This document shows, in pieces, positions 17,344-25,502 of a stretch of 64,000 bases of DNA (position 1 is its first letter; each line of letters begins with the position of its first letter). A model generated the notes under the pieces. The model was not told where the DNA came from. It searched no databases and worked only from the letters and a program-made list of their open reading frames with translations. The position numbers and the translations under genes were made by a program. The stretch comes from Paraburkholderia phenoliruptrix (GTDB lineage Bacteria; Pseudomonadota; Gammaproteobacteria; Burkholderiales; Burkholderiaceae). The DNA lies in the NCBI RefSeq assembly GCF_902859825.1, contig NZ_CADIKB010000001.1, positions 310,001 to 374,000 on the forward strand, given 5' to 3'.

Positions 17344-18546
17344 ATGAACGATCCTGGCCACCCCGCGACGCTGCAAAAGCGCGAGGCGCCCGCCGCGCCG
17401 GCAGTGCGCGATCTCGCCGCCCTGCTCGAGGCATTGCATGCGAGCGCTGCACAACGCGATCTTGCGGGCGGTCACGCCGCGCAGGAAAAGCAGTGGATCG
17501 CCGACGCCGGCTTGCTCACGCTCGCCGTGCCGCGCGAGTTCGGCGGCGAAGGCGCGTCGTGGCCGGACATCTACGAGATCATTCGCAAGATCGCGCAGGT
17601 CGACAGCGCGCTTGCGCATCTGCTCGGCTTCACGTTCCTGCAGGAAGTGAGCATCCATGTCTGGGGCAACGCGGAGCAGCGCGAGCGCTACCTGCGCGGC
17701 ACAGTGAAGGAACGCTGGTGGTGGGGCAATGCGGTGAATCCGCTCGACACGCGTCTCGTTGCAACGGCAACCGGCGACGGCGGCTATCTTCTGAATGGTC
17801 AGAAGGGCTTTTGCTCCGGCACGCGCGGCTCGCAGATGATGACGGTTTCCGCGCAAGACCCGCTCTCGGGCAACGCCGTGTTTGCAGCGGTGCCGACCAC
17901 GCGCGAGGGCATCACCGTCAATGAAGACTGGAATCCGATCGGCCAGCGGCAGACCGACAGCGGCAGCGTGTCTTTCACGCAAGTCCGGGTCGAGCCCGAT
18001 GAAGTGCTGCAACGCGCCGATACACCGTACGCGAGTTTGCGCACGCTCGTCTCCCAGCAGGTCATGACGAACCTGTTCGTGGGTATCGCGCAAGGCGCAC
18101 TCGACGAAGCGCGCGCCTACGTCACGCAATACGGCAAACCGTGGCTGAACTCGGGCGTGGCGAAAGCAACCGACGATCCCTATCTGATCCAGCGTTTCGG
18201 CGAAATGCGCATTCAGGCGGTGAGTGCGGAGGCGTTGGCGGTGCGCGCCGCGCAGGCGCTCGACGCCGCATGGCGCGAAGGCCCGGCGCTTTCCGCGCAA
18301 GCGCGTGCGCATGTGGCGCTCGCCACGTCCGAAGCGAAAATTGTCGCGCACCGTGCGGCGCTCGACGTCAGCGAAAAACTGTTCGACGCCTGCGGCGCGC
18401 GCGCCACGCACGGACCGCTGGCGCTCGACCGCTTCTGGCGCAACGCGCGCGTGCACACGCTGCACGATCCACTCGACTATCGCGTGCGCGACGTCGGCCG
18501 TTATGCACTGAGCGGGACATTGCCGGAAGTTTCTTTGTACACTTGA
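17344..18546 (+). CDS. SfnB/DszC-like flavoprotein (acyl-CoA dehydrogenase fold)
   Basis: A 400-residue protein of the acyl-CoA dehydrogenase superfamily, in the branch containing the dibenzothiophene monooxygenase DszC and the sulfur-acquisition oxidoreductase SfnB. Recognisable blocks are LLTLAVPREFGGEGASWPD near the N terminus, WWWGNAVNPLD in the middle, and a C-terminal helical bundle ending near FDACGARATHG. It follows the MetNI-like genes in the same direction, supporting a role as flavin-dependent oxygenase or dehydrogenase in organosulfur use. The 213-base gap with a tandem repeat could contain its own promoter. Exact reaction is unknown. Confidence 0.82.
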   Translation: MNDPGHPATLQKREAPAAPAVRDLAALLEALHASAAQRDLAGGHAAQEKQWIADAGLLTLAVPREFGGEGASWPDIYEIIRKIAQVDSALAHLLGFTFLQEVSIHVWGNAEQRERYLRGTVKERWWWGNAVNPLDTRLVATATGDGGYLLNGQKGFCSGTRGSQMMTVSAQDPLSGNAVFAAVPTTREGITVNEDWNPIGQRQTDSGSVSFTQVRVEPDEVLQRADTPYASLRTLVSQQVMTNLFVGIAQGALDEARAYVTQYGKPWLNSGVAKATDDPYLIQRFGEMRIQAVSAEALAVRAAQALDAAWREGPALSAQARAHVALATSEAKIVAHRAALDVSEKLFDACGARATHGPLALDRFWRNARVHTLHDPLDYRVRDVGRYALSGTLPEVSLYT

Positions 18547-18604
18547 GGCGGTCCGCGGCGCAGCCCTCTGCACCGCGCTTTTATTCCCCTCGAGAGACTC
18601 CGGA

Positions 18605-19933
18605 TTGCAGTTCAAACTACCGACCACGGCAACGGCGCCCTTTTGCCCATCCGAGGTGCAAGGCACGGTCGCCGTCTCGCAAGGCGCGCCATTCTGGAAG
18701 AAGATCCTGCAGTTTGCAGGCCCCGGCCTACTGGTTTCGATCGGCTATATGGACCCGGGCAACTGGGCGACCGACATCGAAGCCGGCTCGCGTTACGGCT
18801 ACAGCCTGCTGTTCGTCGTCATGCTCGCGAGTCTCGCGGCCATGGCGCTGCAATGTCTGAGTATGCGTCTTGGCACCGTCACCGGGCGCGACCTCGCTGA
18901 GTTATCGCGCGCGCGTTATTCGCCGGCCGTCGCGCGATTTCAATGGCTGCTCGCCGAGCTGTCCATCATTGCGTGCGACCTCGCGGAAGTGCTCGGCGGC
19001 GCGCTCGCTTTTCATCTGCTCTTCAAATGCTCGCTGACGACAGGCGTGCTGCTCACCGCATTCGATACACTGATCGTGCTCGGCCTGAAGGGAAAAAACT
19101 TCCGCGATCTCGAAGCGATCATGCTCGGTCTGATTGCGACCATCGGCGTAGGTTATGTGATCGAGCTGGCCCTGGTGAAGCCGCATTGGCCGGCGGTCGC
19201 ACAAGGGCTGATGCCGTCGTGGCAGGCGCTCAATTCGCGCGAGCCGTTGTATCTCGCCATCGGCATTCTCGGGGCGACCGTGATGCCGCACAACCTGTAT
19301 CTGCATTCGTCGATCGTGCAGACGCGCGCGGTCAAGCGCGATGCCGCGAGCATCGGCTCCGCCATCGGCATGTCGCGCCTCGACACGATCGTCTCGCTGC
19401 TGCTCGCGCTGATGATCAACATGGCGATCCTGATTCTCGCGGCGGCCGCGTTTCATGCGACCGGCCATACTCAGGTCACCGAAATCGAGGACGCCTACAA
19501 ACTGCTCGCGCCGATTGTCGGCACCGGTTTCGCAGCGGTGCTGTTCGCCATCACGCTGCTGGCATCGGGGCAAAGCTCGACCTTCACCGGCACGGTGGCG
19601 GGCCAGGTGATCATGGAAGGCTTCCTGAAGCTGAAGATTCCGTGCTGGCAGCGGCGCTTCATCACGCGCGCGCTCGCGCTGATTCCCGCGCTGATCGGCG
19701 TGCAGATGATGGGCAACGGCGCGGTTGGCAAGCTGCTCGTGGCGAGCCAGGTGGTGTTGAGCCTGCAATTGCCGTTCGCACTGTATCCGCTCATTCGCAT
19801 GACAGGCGACCGTGCGCTGATGGGCGAGTTCGCGAATACGCTGCTGACCAAGGTAGTCGCGTGGACGCTCTTTGCGGTGATTACCGCGGCGAACCTCTGG
19901 CTCGTCGTGCAGACGGTGGGGCTGGTGAGCTAG
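18605..19933 (+). CDS. mntH: NRAMP divalent metal transporter (MntH)
   Basis: A 442-residue proton-coupled Mn(II)/Fe(II) importer of the NRAMP family. The metal-binding DPGN motif is at residues 50-53 (IGYMDPGNWATD) and the second signature MPHNLYLHSS is present in helix 6, both intact. About 11 hydrophobic helices are visible. The only start upstream of the first helix is a TTG at 18605, with a weak GAGA ribosome site. It lies 58 bases after the SfnB-like gene. I saw no manganese riboswitch or clear MntR/Fur box upstream. Confidence 0.9.
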   Translation: MQFKLPTTATAPFCPSEVQGTVAVSQGAPFWKKILQFAGPGLLVSIGYMDPGNWATDIEAGSRYGYSLLFVVMLASLAAMALQCLSMRLGTVTGRDLAELSRARYSPAVARFQWLLAELSIIACDLAEVLGGALAFHLLFKCSLTTGVLLTAFDTLIVLGLKGKNFRDLEAIMLGLIATIGVGYVIELALVKPHWPAVAQGLMPSWQALNSREPLYLAIGILGATVMPHNLYLHSSIVQTRAVKRDAASIGSAIGMSRLDTIVSLLLALMINMAILILAAAAFHATGHTQVTEIEDAYKLLAPIVGTGFAAVLFAITLLASGQSSTFTGTVAGQVIMEGFLKLKIPCWQRRFITRALALIPALIGVQMMGNGAVGKLLVASQVVLSLQLPFALYPLIRMTGDRALMGEFANTLLTKVVAWTLFAVITAANLWLVVQTVGLVS

Positions 19934-19987
19934 CGCGCTGACGCTCACGCGCGCACGTCCGGTAGCTGTCGCGCCGTGCAAACAAAA

Positions 19988-20017
19988 AGTCCGCGCAGAC
20001 AATGCTCTGCGCGGACT
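19988..20017 (-). terminator. intrinsic terminator of flhDC
   Basis: A perfect 12-bp stem (AGTCCGCGCAGA with TCTGCGCGGACT) encloses a 6-base loop. On the minus strand it is followed by TTTTTG, the classical intrinsic terminator layout, 65 bases after the flhC stop. Confidence 0.88.
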
Positions 20018-20082
20018 GGGTAATTAAGGCTTCGGTACGACTCGGGCGGACCAGCCCTTATCGTGAATGAGGCGGTCGTCTC

Positions 20083-20652
20083 TCAGGCGGCTTCGGCGAC
20101 CTGGGTCGCTTCGATGGCTTCCTGACGAGCCGCTGCGGCCTTCTTTGTCTTGCCGGCGCGCGACGGCGGCTGGCATGCGCCGCACACCACGTTATGCTGC
20201 AAATCGTGCTTATGCGCGACGAACTTGCCGGTGCAACGGCAGCACTTCGTCAACTGCAGAATGTCTGCGTCGAAGAAACGCACCAGCGTCCAGGCGCGCG
20301 TCAAGTCCAGCACCGGTTCGGTTTCGCTGTGCTTGCAGTGCTCCAGATACAGCCGGTATCCCTTCGTCAGCGCGTCCAGATGCGAGCAGCGCGCTTCGTT
20401 CTTGAGGAACAGGTACGTGTTGTAGAACAGCGAAGCGTGAATGTTCGCGAGCCACGTCATGTACCAGTCCGCCGAAAACGGCAGCATGCCCTTGGGCGGC
20501 GATACGCCCTTCACCTCGCGATACAGGCGGATCATGCGATCGCGCGAGAGCGTCAGTTCGCTCTCCAGCACCTGCATGCGCGCGCCGAGTTCGATCAGCG
20601 CGATGGCGCGAAACACTTCTTGTGCGTCTTCCGTCAGGCTACGCTTTTGCAT
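20083..20652 (-). CDS. flhC: flagellar master regulator FlhC
   Basis: A 189-residue FlhC, which forms the FlhD4C2 activator of class II flagellar genes. The four zinc ligands C137, C140, C157 and C160 occur at the positions known for the E. coli protein (KCCRC and VVCGAC). An Ala/Lys-rich tail follows. The ATG at 20652 has GAGGTG 7 bases upstream; a longer in-frame extension is rejected because it runs into flhD. flhD ends 14 bases upstream, so the two form one operon closed by a strong terminator. Confidence 0.95.
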   Translation of the reverse strand: MQKRSLTEDAQEVFRAIALIELGARMQVLESELTLSRDRMIRLYREVKGVSPPKGMLPFSADWYMTWLANIHASLFYNTYLFLKNEARCSHLDALTKGYRLYLEHCKHSETEPVLDLTRAWTLVRFFDADILQLTKCCRCTGKFVAHKHDLQHNVVCGACQPPSRAGKTKKAAAARQEAIEATQVAEAA

Positions 20653-20666
20653 CGCAGTCACCTCGA

Positions 20667-20987
20667 TCAGGCAAATTGCTCGGCGGGCTGGCCTGCAAGC
20701 AGGATGGCCGCGTGAGTCGGTGCAACTGCGGTGTGCTTCGTCGTTTGCGTCAACGCCGACAACATCGAGTGGTCGTTGAAGCGGAAGAAGCACAAAAGCT
20801 GGTCGGAAGAGGCCAGCTTGACGATCTGCGCGAGCGACAGCCCGGCAAGCAGATCCGCCAGTTCCGACGACAGGCCCAGCCGGAACATGCCGACCGGTTT
20901 GTCCTCACGCAACATGCGTTGCGCGAGCATGATGTACGACAGGTTAATCTCGCGGATTGAGTCCAGCGTCTCGCTGCTACGGTCCAT
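20667..20987 (-). CDS. flhD: flagellar master regulator FlhD
   Basis: A 106-residue FlhD with the canonical start [20 protein letters not shown] and the helix [15 protein letters not shown]. It is the partner of FlhC in the heteromeric activator of motility genes. The ribosome site is modest (GGAAACAGAG). A long leader of about 150 bases separates it from a well-formed upstream promoter. No motA/motB or che genes follow within the window, because the operon ends after flhC. Confidence 0.95.
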   Translation of the reverse strand: MDRSSETLDSIREINLSYIMLAQRMLREDKPVGMFRLGLSSELADLLAGLSLAQIVKLASSDQLLCFFRFNDHSMLSALTQTTKHTAVAPTHAAILLAGQPAEQFA

Positions 20988-21087
20988 TTTCTCTGTTTCC
21001 GAAGCCCCGAATTACTAAGTCGGCTTTTCGCCGTTATGTCTCTTGTGCCTCGCCGAAAACGTTGTCCTTCGGCTACGAGTCGCCCCC

Positions 21088-21134
21088 TTGATACAGATGG
21101 CGACCTTTTGATACATCGCGTTACATTTCGTAAC
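21088..21134 (-). promoter_or_regulatory. operator-like repeats in the early flhDC leader
   Basis: The palindrome GTTAC-ATTTC-GTAAC (21120-21134) sits just after the predicted transcript start. Two copies of TTGATACA (21088-21095 and 21108-21115) follow 20 bases apart. Both are placed where a repressor would block flhDC initiation. Confidence 0.5.
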
Positions 21135-21146
21135 AGCTTGGGACGA

Positions 21147-21175
21147 ATTGTATGAAGGGCAAAACAAGAAATCAA
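21147..21175 (-). promoter_or_regulatory. probable flhDC promoter
   Basis: On the minus strand TTGATT (21175-21170) and TACAAT (21152-21147) are separated by exactly 17 bases, a strong sigma70-type match in locally AT-rich DNA. It predicts a transcript start near 21140 and a leader of about 150 bases before flhD. Confidence 0.6.
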
Positions 21176-21477
21176 TCCCTTCTCAAAAAAATATCTCGAA
21201 AAAATGCATCAAATTTCGGTAAGAATTTCACGCGCCTGTAATAGGCCATACGGGACGGGTTTCCGAGCCTCGTTAGGAATTGTCTGACCCGTGAAAACCC
21301 TTGTCTGGCGGGGCGCTCGGCGTATCGTCCGCGCAACAGCAGATGGTTGTGCGCACAACCGGTAAATAAGACTGAAGCGAGCAAAGAGGAAAAGCCAACG
21401 CGGACTATGTAATAAATGCCGCATTCTTTTTGCGCTTTGGGGACAGATTAAAGTTGTAACGGATCGGTGCCGCCCCA

Positions 21478-21503
21478 GTTACAAACCGCGGCGACTTTGT
21501 AAC
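21478..21503. promoter_or_regulatory. GTTACAAA-N10-TTTGTAAC inverted repeat
   Basis: A perfect 8-bp inverted repeat with a GC-rich 10-base spacer lies 15 bases beyond the YeeE/YedE gene stop. It shares GTTAC/GTAAC arms with the palindrome downstream of the flhDC promoter. No T-run follows, so an operator or matrix site is more likely than a terminator. Confidence 0.4.
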
Positions 21504-21517
21504 TTCTTGGGTAAGGA

Positions 21518-22741
21518 TCAGCAACCGGTGCGGCGCACGCGCTCGACTTCGAGTCCGAAGGCCGGGCGCAGGCGTGTGCCGAGCACGTTGCCGGCAAAGG
21601 CAGCGGCGAGCCACAGCCAGCCGTGCAGGCTGCCCGAGACGATGCCGCTGAAGTACGCGCCGATGTTACAGCCGTAGGCGAGCCGCGCGCCGTAGCCGAG
21701 CAGCAGGCCGCCCACCACCGCGGCGATCAGCGAGCGCGCCGGCACTTTCCAGACGGGTGCGTAACGCCCGGCCAGCGCGGCGGCGGCCATGGCGCCGAGA
21801 ATGATGCCGACGTCCATGACCGTGGTGACGTCATGTGTAACAGGCGCGGCGAGCGCACCCGCATTCGCGCCGGCCGCCCAGTACGGCCAACTGGCGACAT
21901 CCACGCCCAGCGCCGCAAAAAGCTTCGCGCCCCACAGCGCGAACGCCGAAGTCACGCCCCATGGGCGGCCCGACAGCGCGAGCGTCGCGAAATTGAGCAG
22001 CACGAGAGCGATCGCGCCGGCAAAGAGCGGCCACGGCCCTTGCAGCCACGGCGAGGCGCGCGGCGGGCGCACCGGCTCATTGACGAGGCGTCCGTGCCGG
22101 CGCCGCTCGATGAATACGGTCAGCGCCGCGATCGCTGCGAAAATCGCCAGATTCAGCGCAATGGCGGGGCCCGCGCCGAGCGTCTTGACCATCGAAAGCG
22201 GCTTGAGCGACGGCAGCGCGGTCCAGAACGGCATATGCGCCGTGGCCACGACCGAGCCGGTTACAAATGCCGCGAGGGTGACGATCATCCGCGTGCTGCC
22301 GCCGCCGACCGTGTACAGCGTGCCCGACGCACACCCGCCGCCGAGCTGCATGCCGACGCCGAACATGAAAGCGCCGACCAGCACCGAGGTGCCCGCGGGC
22401 GCTACCAGCCCGACGACGGGGTGCCCGAACAGGCTGCCGGACGCCAGCGCCGGAAAAAACAGAGTCACGCCGACGGCGAGCATCAGCATTTGCGCGCGCA
22501 GCCCGGCGCCGCGGCCATCGGCGATAAATACGCGCCAGGCCGACGTGAAGCCGAACGCCGCGTGATAAAGCGACAGGCCGAGCAGCGCGCCGACTATATA
22601 GAGTGCGGCCTGGCGGCCGCTGACCGTCTGCGCCAGATAGACGGCGCCTAGCGCGATCAGCAGAAGCGCCGCGGCAAGCGGTTTCGGATTGAGGTCGAAG
22701 CGGCGGGGCGCGCGGGAAAGCGAAGTGGAAAGTTCGGACAT
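21518..22741 (-). CDS. YeeE/YedE-family membrane transporter
   Basis: A 407-residue multi-helix inner-membrane protein of the YeeE/YedE family, whose studied members (TsuA) import thiosulfate through conserved cysteines. The two halves carry the expected motifs: LGGGCASGTLYTVGGGS in the first and YGCNIGAYFSGIVSGS in the second. No TusA-like (TsuB) partner gene is adjacent. Its position upstream of flhDC on the same strand appears incidental, since flhDC has its own promoter 340 bases further on. A link to the nearby sulfur cluster is possible but unproven. Confidence 0.88.
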   Translation of the reverse strand: MSELSTSLSRAPRRFDLNPKPLAAALLLIALGAVYLAQTVSGRQAALYIVGALLGLSLYHAAFGFTSAWRVFIADGRGAGLRAQMLMLAVGVTLFFPALASGSLFGHPVVGLVAPAGTSVLVGAFMFGVGMQLGGGCASGTLYTVGGGSTRMIVTLAAFVTGSVVATAHMPFWTALPSLKPLSMVKTLGAGPAIALNLAIFAAIAALTVFIERRRHGRLVNEPVRPPRASPWLQGPWPLFAGAIALVLLNFATLALSGRPWGVTSAFALWGAKLFAALGVDVASWPYWAAGANAGALAAPVTHDVTTVMDVGIILGAMAAAALAGRYAPVWKVPARSLIAAVVGGLLLGYGARLAYGCNIGAYFSGIVSGSLHGWLWLAAAFAGNVLGTRLRPAFGLEVERVRRTGC

Positions 22742-23065
22742 GATGAGTACGCAGGCGACTCACGCGCGCCTGCGGCTCGCGGGCGTCGTCCTGTGGCAGG
22801 GGAAAGGTGCAATGGGAATCGAAAAAGATAGCATGTCGGGCTGATTCGCGCAGACGGGCGGCGGGGCGGCAGACGGTGGCCGCTTGCGACGAAATGGGGC
22901 GGGTGCGGCGCTGAGAGGCGTCAACTGTTCAAGCGCCGACGGTTGATGGGCGGCAGCGCGCTCGGTGTTGAGGCGCCGGCTGTACTCAGGCCCAGACGCA
23001 GACGGCGGCATCGGCCGCCCGTCCGAGCGCCGGACCCGTCCGCGCCGCAGTCCCCGAGCGCGCGC
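22742..23065. other. 324-base spacer without a recognisable gene
   Basis: This lies between the start of the YeeE/YedE gene and the stop of the XRE-type regulator gene, both on the minus strand. It must hold the transporter promoter, but I see no convincing promoter boxes, hairpin or small frame with a ribosome site. Confidence 0.5.
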
Positions 23066-23947
23066 TCAAGCCCCCGCTGTTCTCTGCTCGCCAGCGCCGC
23101 CCACGGGCTGGCTCTGCGCCGCTTCGCGCAATGCCGCCGCGGTTTGCGGATCGGCGGGGAAGAACGCTTCAATGGCGAGTTCCGAGAGTGTCACGTCGAC
23201 GGGCGTACCGAATACCGTCGTCGTGCTGAAAAACGACAGCTCGCCGAGCGGCGTGCGCAGCCGCAGCGGCACGGCGATCTGGTTGAGCGGACTGTCGCCG
23301 GCGTCGGGCGCTTCGGCGCCGGGCGGGGGCGGGTAGGCGGCCAGCTCGTCGCGCAAGGCGCGAAGCGTGTCGTCGGCGCTCACGTCGATTTGCCGTTGCA
23401 GCCGGGCGAGCACATGTTCGCGCCATGCGTGCCAGTTGACGATCGACGTGGCAATGCCGTCCGGGTGCAGGCTGAGCCGCAACGCGTTGACGGGCGGCTT
23501 CAGCAGGTCCGGACTCGCGCCCGCGACGAGCGGCGCGAGCGCATTGTTGGTCGCGACGATGGTCCAGTGACGGTCGATGGCCAGTGCCGGATACGGCTCG
23601 TGGCCCTTCAACACGAGCTCGACGGCCTCGCGCGCGGCGCTCAGCTGCGGATCCGCCAGCGGGCGTTCGCGAAAGAGCGGCGCGTAACCCGCCGCGATCA
23701 GCAGCGCGTTGCGCGCGCGTAGCGGCACGTCGAGCCGCTCGGCGAGATGCATCACCATTTCGCGGCTCGGCATCGCGCGGCCGGACTCGACGAAGCTCAG
23801 ATGCCGCGTCGAAATGTCGGCTTCGGCGGCGAGCAGCAATTGGCTCATTCGGCGCCGCTGGCGCCATTCGCGCAGCAGATCGCCGACGCTGCGGCTAGCC
23901 GTGGGCGGCGCGGACGGGGCGCCTTGAGCTAGAGAAAGTGTGTTCAT
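23066..23947 (-). CDS. XRE-family regulator with MmyB-like ligand domain
   Basis: A 293-residue transcription factor. Residues about 20-80 form an XRE helix-turn-helix (LLREWRQRRRMSQLLLAAEADISTR then HLSFVESGRAMPS). The rest is an MmyB-like PAS-related domain with the usual WTIVATNNALAPLV, VNWHAWREHVLARL and LRTPLGELSFFSTTTVFGTPVD blocks. Members often bind fatty-acid-like ligands and repress a divergent oxidoreductase or hydrolase gene. It is divergent from an NTF2-like gene; two 15-bp palindromic sites lie in the shared spacer. The ATG at 23947 is chosen because the domain starts directly after it; its ribosome site is weak. Confidence 0.9.
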   Translation of the reverse strand: MNTLSLAQGAPSAPPTASRSVGDLLREWRQRRRMSQLLLAAEADISTRHLSFVESGRAMPSREMVMHLAERLDVPLRARNALLIAAGYAPLFRERPLADPQLSAAREAVELVLKGHEPYPALAIDRHWTIVATNNALAPLVAGASPDLLKPPVNALRLSLHPDGIATSIVNWHAWREHVLARLQRQIDVSADDTLRALRDELAAYPPPPGAEAPDAGDSPLNQIAVPLRLRTPLGELSFFSTTTVFGTPVDVTLSELAIEAFFPADPQTAAALREAAQSQPVGGAGEQRTAGA

Positions 23948-23984
23948 GCCGCCGATGATAGCCAAAGCGCCGCGCGGCAATCCA

Positions 23985-23999
23985 TTACCTGCGAGGTAA
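23985..23999. promoter_or_regulatory. 15-bp palindrome, probable operator 1
   Basis: TTACCTGCGAGGTAA is a perfect palindrome (6-bp arms, 3-base centre), 38 bases upstream of the XRE/MmyB regulator start. A related site lies 146 bases away beside the divergent gene. Confidence 0.6.
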
Positions 24000-24130
24000 A
24001 GCGGGCCGCGCGCCGGGGCACCACGCTGCACGTCACCGCGCTCCGCCGCGCATGACTGCGTAACCCAGCCTCGTGGCCGGTCATGGCATCTCGGCGCATT
24101 GCGCACCCCGCCACCCGCGCTGCGCAACCA

Positions 24131-24145
24131 TTACCTCTCACGTAA
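24131..24145. promoter_or_regulatory. 15-bp imperfect palindrome, probable operator 2
   Basis: TTACCTCTCACGTAA keeps the TTAC/GTAA ends and first arm of operator 1. It lies 98 bases before the NTF2-like gene. The centre-to-centre distance of 146 bases is close to 14 turns of DNA. Confidence 0.5.
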
Positions 24146-24243
24146 TCGACCGGCGCCGTGCAAACCGCGAATCTTCACTCCGAGCCCGCCGCATCCGGCC
24201 CGGATGCCGAGCGTAGCGCTCAATCCAGTCACAGGAGCAGGAA

Positions 24244-24612
24244 ATGAACGCGCATACCGATCTGATCGACCGCTATTTCGACGCATGGAACGAGACCGAT
24301 GGCGCGCGCCGCCGCGAGCTGATCGCCGCGACCTGGGCGAGCGATGCCGACTACCGCGACCCGCTGATGGCCGGCTCGGGCCACGACGGCATCGACGCGA
24401 TGATTCGTGCCGTGCAGGAGCGCTTTGCCGGCCACACGTTTCGCCGCTCGACGGACGTCGACGGGTTCGGCAACCGCCTGCGCTTTTCGTGGGAACTGCT
24501 GACGCCCGCCGGCGACGCGCTCGTCAAGGGTTCCGACTTCGGCACCGTCGACGCGCACGGGCGTCTGCAGACGGTAACCGGCTTCCTCGATCAGGTGCCG
24601 GCGGGCGCCTGA
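24244..24612 (+). CDS. NTF2-like / SnoaL-fold protein
   Basis: A 122-residue single-domain protein of the nuclear-transport-factor-2 superfamily. It opens with the typical helix (DLIDRYFDAWNETDGARRREL), followed by ADYRDPLMAGSGHDGIDAMI and a curved sheet ending in TVTGFLDQVP. Such proteins are small-molecule isomerases, hydrolases or binding proteins; catalytic residues cannot be assigned here. AGGAG lies 7 bases before the ATG. It is the first gene divergent from the MmyB-type regulator, and is the likely target of that regulator. Confidence 0.82.
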   Translation: MNAHTDLIDRYFDAWNETDGARRRELIAATWASDADYRDPLMAGSGHDGIDAMIRAVQERFAGHTFRRSTDVDGFGNRLRFSWELLTPAGDALVKGSDFGTVDAHGRLQTVTGFLDQVPAGA

Positions 24613-24678
24613 CCAACCGCCGCTCACCGACGTCGCAGCCATCACCGCCGCCACCGCTCATCGTTCAGGGAGATCATC

Positions 24679-25011
24679 ATGCACGAGCCCGCCAGCATCA
24701 CGGCTCACTCGCCCGCCACACGGTTCGCGCGCTTCGCGGGCGCCATCGACGCGCTCTTGGGCGCGATCGCCGGCTTCGCGCTTCTCGCCGGCACGCGCGC
24801 GTTCATGTTCACCGCGTTGCTCGGCTGGCGCGAACCGGTGCTGAGCGGCGCGGGGTTCGTGCTGCTCGCGGCGATCGGATGGCTGCGGTGGCGTTGCCGC
24901 GGCAAGGCGCGTGCCCGGCGCGTCGTGCGCGGCGCACTGAATCTCCGAAGTGCGCGGCGTTGCTTGCTACAATCGTTTGCCGCATGGCATCAAGGCAATC
25001 CATTCGAATAA
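24679..25011 (+). CDS. small membrane protein of unknown function
   Basis: A 110-residue protein I do not recognise. It has two hydrophobic segments (about residues 25-50, and 58-70 around LSGAGFVLLAAIGWLRW) followed by a strongly basic Arg-rich tail (CRGKARARRVVRGAL). A good ribosome site (AGGGAG) sits 7 bases before the ATG. It begins 66 bases after the NTF2-like gene and ends 26 bases before the FucU-like gene, so all three may be co-transcribed. The last ~25 residues may overlap promoter DNA of the next gene. Confidence 0.6.
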   Translation: MHEPASITAHSPATRFARFAGAIDALLGAIAGFALLAGTRAFMFTALLGWREPVLSGAGFVLLAAIGWLRWRCRGKARARRVVRGALNLRSARRCLLQSFAAWHQGNPFE

Positions 25012-25037
25012 CCGCAAGCAATCTGCACGGAGACACA

Positions 25038-25502
25038 GTGCTAAAAAATCTCGATCCCCTGCTCAACGCCGACATCCTGCATGCACTCCGCTCAATGGGC
25101 CACGGCGACGAAGTCGTGATTTGCGACGCCAACTTTCCCGGCGATTCCGTGGCGCATTCCACGGTGCTCGGCAAGCTGCTGCGTCTTGACGGCGTCAGCT
25201 CGCCGCGCGCGGTCCGCGCCGTGCTGTCGGTGCTGCCGCTCGACACCTTCATCGAACAACCGGCGTCGCGCATGGAAGTCGTCGGCGAGCCGCATACCCT
25301 TCCCGCAGTGCAGCGCGAAGCGCAGATCGAGGTCAATGCCGCCGAAGGCCGCGAGGTGCCGTTTGCACCCATCGAACGCTTCGCATTTTATGAGCGCGCG
25401 CGCAAAGCCTATTGCGTGATTGCGACGGGCGAAGAGCGCGGCTACGGCTGCTTCGTCTTCACGAAAGGCGTGTTGCTCGCGCCGGATGCGCCGCGCTCGT
25501 AG
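25038..25502 (+). CDS. RbsD/FucU-family sugar mutarotase
   Basis: A 154-residue protein of the RbsD/FucU family, closest in pattern to FucU, which interconverts alpha and beta anomers of L-fucose. Key blocks are ILHALRSMGHGDEVVICDANFPGDS (with the catalytic-region histidine and aspartate), and the C-terminal FYERARKAYCVIATGEERGYGCF. The start is GTG at 25038, with CGGAG 6-9 bases upstream; the long upstream open frame is not coding. It is away from any fucose genes in this window, so the sugar is uncertain. Confidence 0.87.
   Translation: MLKNLDPLLNADILHALRSMGHGDEVVICDANFPGDSVAHSTVLGKLLRLDGVSSPRAVRAVLSVLPLDTFIEQPASRMEVVGEPHTLPAVQREAQIEVNAAEGREVPFAPIERFAFYERARKAYCVIATGEERGYGCFVFTKGVLLAPDAPRS

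Noticed and set aside
18547..18604. Manganese riboswitch or MntR box before the NRAMP gene
   Set aside because: The spacer is only 58 bases and shows no structured element or palindrome.
21172..21384. Possible 70-codon gene upstream of flhDC
   Set aside because: No ribosome site, low coding quality, and it overlaps the probable flhDC promoter.
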